Assembly: GCA_023213395.1 (NCBI GenBank) | Contig: CM041465.1 | Location: forward strand, 28,527,741-28,591,740 | Length of the DNA stretch: 64,000 nucleotides | Direction: 5' to 3' | DNA from: Cycas panzhihuaensis | Lineage: Eukaryota > Cycadophyta | In this document: positions 57,471 to 64,000 of the stretch, in pieces | Numbering within the stretch: the stretch's first letter is position 1 | Layout: every line of letters starts with the position of its first letter | The notes under the pieces: model-generated | The model's input: the letters and a program-made list of their open reading frames with translations, nothing else | Told to the model about the DNA's origin: nothing | Database searches by the model: none | Translations under genes and position numbers: made by a program

Positions 57471-58570
57471 AAGATGTGTTAAATTTTATGGCAACCTCCT
57501 TTTTCTTTTCTTGATTGTCTTGATAGTAGGTATCTTCCTAAAACTTGACATCCCTACTTAACATAACTTTTCTTGATTTGGGATCATATATCTTGTAGGA
57601 CTTAGAAGTTTTACTATAACTAATGAAGATATATTTGACACTATGATCATCCAATTTTGATCTTCTTTGATTAGAAATATAGGCATAGGCAAGACATCCA
57701 AATATTCTGAGATGATATATACTTGGCTTGTAACCAATCCAAGCTTCTTTTGGAGTTTTTCACCTAAGGGCTTTGGTGGAGCATCTATTGGGTAAGTAGA
57801 TGACTGTGTGAACTACTTTAGCCTAAAACTCATGGCCTAAATTCTTATCTTTAAGCATACACCTTGTTATTTTGACTATAGTTTGATTCTTCCTTTCTTC
57901 TTCATCATTATATGGAAGGGTGTAGGGGTTAGTAAACTATCTTATGATTCCATCATGTACACAATAGTCCTTGAATGCACTAGATGTAAACTCTCCCCTA
58001 TTATCTAATCTTAGGGATAAAAATTTATATTCACTTTATTATTTCACAAAGGTTTTGCAGTCAATAAAGTGTTTGAAGGCATCTAATTTATATTTTAGAA
58101 AGAACACCCATGTCTTCCTTGTGAAGTCATTAATGAAAGTGATGAAATATTTTACACCTATTAGGGAAGGAGTATTCATAGGTCCACAAATATCTATATA
58201 TACCAATTGGAGAGGACCCGATGCTCGATGACTATAATCCATAAAGCTTTCTCTATGGTGTTTACTAAGAAGACACCCTTCACATAAGTTTTTATTTACA
58301 TTAATATATGGTAAACCATTGACCATATCCATCCATTTCATAAGGGCCAAGCTATTATAGTTGATATGTCTAAACCTTCTATGTTATAAGTTGTTATCCA
58401 TGGTAGCTAAAGTTATTAGGGCATATGTATCTGAAGAAATGAGAATAAGTTTGAATAGGCGATCCTTGGTCATTTTTCCTTTGGCAACAATAACTTTATT
58501 TCTCCTTTTACCTTTGATAACACACTTACTATTGTCAAAAATCACTTTGTAATCCTGTCCCATCATCTAT
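57471..58570 (-). pseudogene. Copia K integrase
   Basis: Minus strand: HRRFRHINYNSLALMKWM and CEGCLLSKHHRESF supply the His/Cys zinc ligands. YIDICGPMNTPSLIGVKYFI holds the first catalytic Asp, FINDFTRKTWVFFLKYKLDA follows, and SLRLDNRGEFTSSAF near 58000 has the second Asp. The third position (PYNDEEERKNQTIV) lies near 57900. The C-terminal side HLRIFGCLAYAYISNQRRSK and LSRDVKF-ED runs to 57550. Two stops and small shifts are visible. Confidence 0.87.
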
Positions 58571-58860
58571 CCTACTAATAACAAGTTTTTTCTTAGAGGT
58601 AGGACATACAAGACATCATCTAGATGTATATATTCTCTTATATCAGTCATCAAGGCTATATTACCTCTCCTAACTGATTCATAGGAGGTATTATCTCCAA
58701 ATATAATGGATCATTTTCTATTTTTATCCAAAGTATAAAACAAGTGTTCTTTGTGGGTCATATGAGTTGAACATCTTGAATTAATGTACCAACTATCATC
58801 TTCTTCCTCCTTAATAGTAAAACTAGATAGGAATAACCTATTATTTACCTTTAACTAAGA
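58571..58860 (-). pseudogene. Copia K protease region
   Basis: Minus strand: DDSWYINSRCSTHMTHKEHL, then FYTLDKNRK, followed by DNTSYESVRRGNIALMTDIR and VLYVLPLRKNLLLVG. The active site normally Asp-Ser-Gly reads Asn-Ser-Arg (YINSRCSTHMT). Both changes fit G-to-A or C-to-T mutations. Inactive. Confidence 0.8.
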
Positions 58861-59961
58861 TGTATTATGAGAACATCCTCGAGTAGTTGGTCCATGTTTT
58901 GAGAAACATTTATCTTTATTATGGCCACTTCTATCGCAATATGTATAATATAATAGATCTCTCCTTCTAAAACTTAAGCTCCTACTTCCTGGACGAGATC
59001 GATCAATATTGAAGGATCTCCCCCTTTCCTCATAAAGTTAAGGAGGTTGGTCTCTTAGTCTATTATCATAATATTCTTGATTTGACCTTAAATATTGAGG
59101 ATTTCCTTGACAATTAGGACATCAAGTATGACCCTCAAATTGTCTCCTTTGATTTGTATTCTTTGGAGGGTTTTCATTCTGTTGGTGTCCTCCTTACCTC
59201 CTTTGATAAGGGGCTTGATATTTTGGAGGATCTTGCTTAATATCCTTCTTAGGATTCCTAACTTTTCTTCTTAGATGTGATTCTTTTTGCCTTGAAGTTT
59301 TTGCTTGAGAGTTGGATTGGATATGAGCCTTTGTGGTAAAGGCATATTCTAGAGACTCATTGGCACTTTGTTGTTCCTATATGGACATAAGCATAGCACT
59401 AAGCTATTCTACTTTTAAAGTGCTTAGATCGTTTGAGACACTTATGCTAGTGGAAACTATTTCAAAGCATTTAACTACACCAATATATATAAGGATCCAT
59501 TCAACTACCCTTTATTCTGTTAGGATATCTCCAATAGACCTTATTTGGTTTACTATGTCTTGTACTTTGGTCATAAACTCTATTATAGATTCATTGGGTA
59601 TCATGAACAAGTTTTCAAACTTGCTCCTAAGATTCTAAAGTTTAGAAGAGGCTACTCCTTCATATATTAATTGTAAGGTATCCCAAGCTTCCTTTGACTT
59701 GGTTGACTTACTAACATGAAGGAAGACATGATCCTCAAGTACATAAAAGATGAGTGACAAGGCTTCATTATCCTTCTTAACATTATCCTTGTAGGTGCCC
59801 TTTTCTATATCATATAGATTTTGACCTAGTTCATTATACCCTATCTTCACAATTGTCCATATTTCATTAGCTATGAGGATGGGTCTCATCCTTCTACTCT
59901 AATTTAAGAAATTATTTCCATCAAATTTTAGAATAATCATGTTGCTGAAACTGAAAGCCAT
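58861..59961 (-). pseudogene. Copia K gag
   Basis: Starts at the ATG at 59959-59961: MAFSFSNMIILKFDGNNFLN, one stop, then the 84-codon stretch MRPILIANEIWTIVKIGYNE (59635-59889) and SKEAWDTLQLIYEGVASSKL. Further text is FMTKVQDIVNQIRSIGDILTE and a basic region. The zinc knuckle near 58920-58960 reads YCDRSGHNKDKC, lacking the first Cys. Gag shapes the particle and packs RNA. Confidence 0.85.
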
Positions 59962-60680
59962 GTTGAACTAAGATTTTGTTGAATAGGGATGACAAATAAG
60001 GATTAAGTTTACAAAAGTTGAATTTGAATTCCAAAAAAGGATTTAAATTTAAAGTTTAAAAAGGTTTTGAGTTTGAAATTTGTACTAAGTTTAAATAATC
60101 TAAGGTTTACCCAAAGTTTTAAAAAATGAACTAGTACCTAATAAGGGTACTAGGCTTTAAGTTTAGGGTTCTCTTAGGGAAACCTTTAGTTACTATCCTG
60201 TCTAGTGGTTCCATCCCATAAATAATAAAATAGGGACCTAATATACCGGTATGTAAGTGCTAGGATTGATATACCTTAGTATGTAGGTTGCTAAAAAGGA
60301 TTTTACACCCCCTTGAATTATGGACCTACCTGCACTAGACTTATGCCTAGTGATAGATCTAGCGGTGAAGGTTACTCAAACCAAGGCATTCACCCTCTCC
60401 AGGTCTAGCCTTGGTCTCCAAACACTAAATAGAAAAAAGGTTCTACACCTCAACCTACCATTGAATACACTTGGTAGCTAATAGTTGTTCTCATCCAATA
60501 TGAGTAGGATAATTAGCATGTGTGAGATTGTAACTTCAGGGGTCCTAACTATTCCCCTTGCAAAGCTAGAACATATAGGTGGTTCAATTTAAGATTTATC
60601 TTTTTAATGTAAAAATAAATCAATTAATGATGTAGTCTTGCTTAGGGTTTTAAAGGGTTCCTTTCATATAAAAGTAGTAA
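59962..60680 (-). other. Leader of copia K and junction with element L
   Basis: No protein. The segment has no primer-like GATACCA on the plus strand, so K's primer site and 5' LTR are absent. The junction with element L is set only by the likely LTR start at 60681. Confidence 0.45.
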
Positions 60681-61052
60681 TGTGGAAGTTAATTATTAAG
60701 CCACTTAGTTAATATTAATGTGTCTTAACTAAGTGAAAAGGTATGAAGCCAAAATATGTGACTTATTCAGAGGGTCACGACCCTAATTAAATGACACCTT
60801 TTGGGAGAATATAAATGCCTTGAAGCCTTATATATTTAATTTCCAAGATTATTATATCAATCCATTGTATAATAATATAAGAGATCCATCAAGGATCCTT
60901 TTGTGGTAGGTTTCTTCTTGAAAGGGTTTTCCCACATAAATTCCTGTGTACTTTGCATCTATTATCTGTGTATATTTGTTTGTTTATTTGTTATGTATGG
61001 TAAAAAATTCTATGGTTGGGAATATTCGTGTATAATTTCATATTCCTGAACA
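60681..61052 (+). repeat. Probable 5' LTR of copia L
   Basis: About 372 bp from TGTGGAAGTTAA to CCTGAACA, ending directly at the primer site. The start is the best TG candidate; the partner LTR lies outside the window. Confidence 0.55.
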
Positions 61053-61064
61053 TGGTATCAAGGT
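61053..61064 (+). promoter_or_regulatory. Primer-binding site of copia L
   Basis: TGGTATCAAGGT, initiator-Met type with two changes, directly after the LTR end AACA. Confidence 0.75.
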
Positions 61065-62029
61065 CGTAGGGTCCTACATAAATGAGGCTTGATGTTGAGT
61101 GGAGCAGTATGATTATTGGTTGCCAGGTAACTCCATCTAACCCAAGGTGAGTCTTGAGGGTCCATCAACCCTAACAACGTGTAGAAGCAGGCATAGTATA
61201 TTGGTGGAGTTTGAAGCAGTGAAGATCACTATTCAATAGAATATAAGGGTTATTGGAGTCAATATTCAGGTATGAAGTCTATAATTGTTATTAGAGTTGG
61301 CTCGTTGGAGGCCATCTGAAGCTGATTGAAAGTTTATTGTAAAGATTGATACTTGTAGAGCACATCCTGATGGTGATTCGGTGACTATAAGGACAACCAT
61401 CTATATATAAATACTGACAAATTGAAATGGCAGCCTTCACTCCTTAAATCATGCCCAGTGACTTTTCAATGTATCATTTGATGTTTTATACTAAGGTTTA
61501 GACTTAGTAACATCTTTGATATAATTTCGTTGAGATTTGAAGCACGTGTGTTTAGTTATAAGGAGTGAACTTTTTGAAAAGTCATACTTTTTTAGGAATA
61601 TACCTTTTAGCATATTCCCCTCAAAGTAAAAATATAGAAAGGCCCTTGTATATATTTGTTATATGGTATTCTACCTATTATGAAGTTATTTGAAGCAATT
61701 TTCATCCATTTTGAGAGTGGATCAAGGAGATTTTATGTGTTTCTGGCTTAGAGACCATGCACTTTAACTATGTGGAGCCATCCTTTATTCTGGAGTACAT
61801 GTTTTTAGCCACTGTTAATGTTGGTTGTGATATTTAATAGCTATTTAAGGTCATTTATTGATAGTTAAAGAGACATAAACAGTCGGTGGCTCACTTAACA
61901 GGGGTATAATCCATGTTGGGTGCTTTTGGAAGCATGCTCGTGAGGTAGAGGAGGACACAAGCATGCATTTTATCCTATAAGTGTTTATTTTTTGTGGTGT
62001 TTAACCTATATTGAACCCTATTTCTAGAG
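61065..62029 (+). other. Leader of copia L
   Basis: Non-coding stretch between primer site and gag ATG; no secondary feature recognised. Confidence 0.55.
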
Positions 62030-62780
62030 ATGGAGTATATTATGCCTAAATTTATCTTCAATGGTAACAATTCTAGCAAGTGGAAGGCCAATATGGAACT
62101 AATTATGATGGTGAATCAACTCTAAGGAATCCTAAGGTGAAAGTGGACACAATTCCATTAGACCATAAGGAGCACATTCATCTCGAAGAAAAGTAATTTA
62201 TGGCCACGGGACTCTTGAAACTATCACTGGCACTAAAACTAGAGAGTGTTGGTTCATAATCTTGACGAATTGGTAGAAATATGGAGAAAACTATGTGATA
62301 CATTTGAAAAGAAGCAGACGAATAGACGTATGGCACTGATGTTGGAATTACTTAACTTGCATGTGGAGGATGAGAACAACATCAGCTCCTACCTTAACAA
62401 GATTACTGACTTGAAGAAAAAGCTAGAGGAATTAAAGCTAAACTCAATCGATGATGCATTACTATTCACAATAATCATGTTAAAATTACTAGTTACCTTC
62501 ACCATATTCCAGCCCATTTATGGTAGAGATGAAGTGATGGAAGCAGAGATGTTTGATGGGCTTAAAAACTTGATTCTAGTAGAGGATGCCAAGCTCAAAT
62601 ATCATGGTATGCTTGGAGGTTTAGGTTTAGGTTAGGCCTTAGCCATGAAAACTCAAAGGAAGGAGACCCCTAAGGAGGAGAAGATCACATAGTAGTCAGG
62701 AGAAAGTTCTCAAGACAAAAAAAAGTTTAATAGAAAATGAAAATATTGTAAGAAGGATGGTCACTACAAGAAGAACTATT
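62030..62780 (+). pseudogene. Copia L gag
   Basis: The ATG at 62030 gives MEYIMPKFIFNGNNSSKWKA. After a broken stretch the 129-codon frame 62246-62635 carries LVEIWRKLCDTFEKKQTNRR and MALMLELLNLHVEDENNISS, the UBN2-type core. The zinc knuckle at 62738-62779 reads (stop)KYCKKDGHYKKNY: the first Cys codon is TGA and the last is TAT. Gag would form the particle; the knuckle is dead. Confidence 0.83.
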
Positions 62781-63480
62781 GGTTCAAGTGTCGTGACAAG
62801 TGCAAAGTCAACCAAAATGACAAAGGAAAGAACATTAGTGCTCACTACATCCAAGAAAAAGTCTTATTAGCTAAATCTAATTGGAGAGATTATTGGGTGC
62901 TTGATTCTAGAGTGTCGAAGCATATTTCTTACCAGAGGCAAAACTTTGATATGATGACTTCAAATTAGAGTGCTGCTCAGATTGTCCTTGGTGATGCTCA
63001 CATCTTTCCTATAGAAGGTATTGACAAAGTTTCCATTATAGGAGGTGAATTTATTGGGGTATATTATGCACCAAAGATGCAGTTGAACCTTCTTTTAGCT
63101 TAGGAGATATGCAAACAAGGTATGAAGATAGAGCTCTATAATGAAAAATACCTAATTAAGGATCCAAAATAGAATTTTACTATCATAGCTACTGGGAAAG
63201 TCAGGGACAACTTCTAGGTATTTGAAAAGTTTCAGTCTCAGAAGAAGTCCTATGTCTTTGTTGCCAGTGTAGATGACGTAAGTAAGTTATGGAACAACCA
63301 CCTCAGTCATATTAATTATAGGAGTATTGTATTGTTGAAGAGGTTGAAGATGGTGGAAGGATTTCCATTGGTTACCTACTTATATGGTGTGTACAAAGGA
63401 TGTATATATGGCAAGCACTATCACTACCCTTTTGCTCAGGATAATGCCTAGAGAGCCTAGGAGAAGCTAGAGCTTGTACA
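62781..63480 (+). pseudogene. Copia L protease and pre-integrase
   Basis: YWVLDSRVSKHISYQRQNFD near 62895-62945 is the protease signature with Arg in place of the Gly of Asp-Ser-Gly. It is followed by IVLGDAHIFPIEGIDKVSII and YYAPKMQLNLLLA. The pre-integrase part is LWNNHLSHINYRSIVLLKRL (63280-63340), with His ligands. The expected Cys pair reads CIYGKHYHYPF (second Cys changed to Tyr). Several TAG/TGA stops. Confidence 0.8.
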
Positions 63481-64000
63481 TTTAAATCTAATGGGCTCTC
63501 TTCCTAACCCTTCAATTTCTAGAGCCTGTTATACCCTTGTATTTATGGATGACTATACTAGGAAAGCCTGGGTTTACTTTCTCAAGAACAAGTTAGATGT
63601 GTTTGATCACTTTCTTGACTGGAAAGCAATGGTTGAAAATGAAAGTGATGAGAAAATAAAGTCATTAAGAAGTGATAATGGTAAACAATATGAAAATAAT
63701 GTATTCAATCAATTCTTCCATGATCATGATATAAAGCAAGAATTTATGGTCCTGCATACCCCATAATAGAATGGAGTTTCTAAAAGAAAGAATCATACCA
63801 TGATGGAGATGGCGAGGTGTATGGTGCATGCTCAAAACCTACTACCAAAGTTCTGGGTAGAAGCTATGGCGACTATTGTTTATATTTTAAACCAGGTATC
63901 CACTCAAGTAGTTCATAGCATGACCCCCAAAGAAAAATGGACCAGTCATAAACCTGTCATTAGCCATTTAAGAATGTTTGGGTGTATTGTGTACACCCAT
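63481..64000 (+). pseudogene. Copia L integrase core, partial
   Basis: VHLNLMGSLPNPSISRACYT has Asn-Leu where the catalytic Asp block (DLxGP) is expected. VFMDDYTRKAWVYFLKNKLD, then SLRSDNGKQYENNVFNQFFH carries the second catalytic Asp. After two stops (at 63765 on) NGVSKRKNHTMMEMARCMVH supplies the third, normally Glu, position, here Lys. Continues as LPKFWVEAMATIVYILNQVS and HLRMFGCIVYTH to the window edge. Confidence 0.85.

Larger units (their letters stand above)
54900..60600 (-). mobile_element. Copia element K, minus strand, near-complete gag-pol
   Basis: 3' LTR at 54900-55217, polypurine tract, pol and gag read continuously on the minus strand to the ATG at 59961, then a leader to about 60600. 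No primer site or 5' LTR was found, so the 5' end is missing or replaced, possibly by element L at 60681. Domains are in copia order (gag, protease, integrase, RT, RNase H). Stops are scattered, but frames are longer than in other copia copies here. Confidence 0.85.
60681..64000 (+). mobile_element. Copia element L, 5' part (runs off right edge)
   Basis: LTR, primer site, about 1-kb leader, gag, protease and integrase on the plus strand. Polymerase and 3' LTR lie beyond the window. Stops are present in all domains. Confidence 0.85.

Noticed and set aside
59333-59638. 101-codon plus-strand frame
   Set aside because: Antisense to copia K gag, whose minus-strand translation is recognisable.

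Overview
This window looks like repeat-packed intergenic DNA from a large plant nuclear genome. It is AT-rich, and every recognisable protein is a retrotransposon protein: Ty1/copia, Ty3/gypsy (including a chromodomain lineage) and a plant L1-type LINE with a C-terminal RNase H. The copia and gypsy primer-binding sites match plant initiator-Met tRNA (TGGTATCAGAGC type). No intact host gene, rRNA, complete tRNA, CRISPR array or prokaryotic feature was found. The many old, unremoved elements would suit a gymnosperm or another large, heavily methylated plant genome, but the species cannot be fixed from sequence reading alone.

Layout, left to right. 1-850: start of a minus-strand copia element (gag start, primer site, 5' LTR). 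1300-3557: very old minus-strand gypsy relic (RT and RNase H). 3558-11109: complete copia element A, 298-bp LTRs with only 2 differences and a perfect 5-bp target duplication (CCTCT), but a broken interior. 11115-11479: LTR end and primer site of another old element. 11655-17828: nearly full-length LINE with ORF1, endonuclease-RT-RNase H ORF2 and poly(A) tail. 17829-25215: degenerate minus-strand gypsy-like element with tandem repeats and a long perfect hairpin. 25216-31129: AT-rich filler, a compound microsatellite and a minus-strand copia relic.

31130-41682: copia-type element E whose 3' LTR was split by gypsy element B (34831-41455, minus). Both insertions are proven by matching LTR lengths and target duplications. 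41683-43560: older gypsy remains split by a solo LTR (42070-42571, target duplication AGTAG). 43571-51885: copia relic J, interrupted by chromodomain gypsy element C (44770-51281, plus, target duplication ATTTC), a relative of B. 51886-54899: puzzling composite with a direct LTR-like repeat, gag start, an unrecognised 153-residue reading frame and a protease-region fragment. 54900-60600: minus-strand copia element K with an almost complete gag-pol. 60681-64000: plus-strand copia element L running off the right edge.

Nesting order and LTR divergence (counted by eye) give a relative history: E is oldest, then B (about 12% between LTRs), C (about 10%) and A (under 1%). Much of the protein decay is C-to-T or G-to-A change, most clearly in the LINE, where almost all stop codons are TAG in a preserved frame. 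That is the expected footprint of cytosine methylation. I found no convincing new biological system; the most interesting points are the young element A with a dead interior, the pol-less element E, and the composite at 51886-54899.
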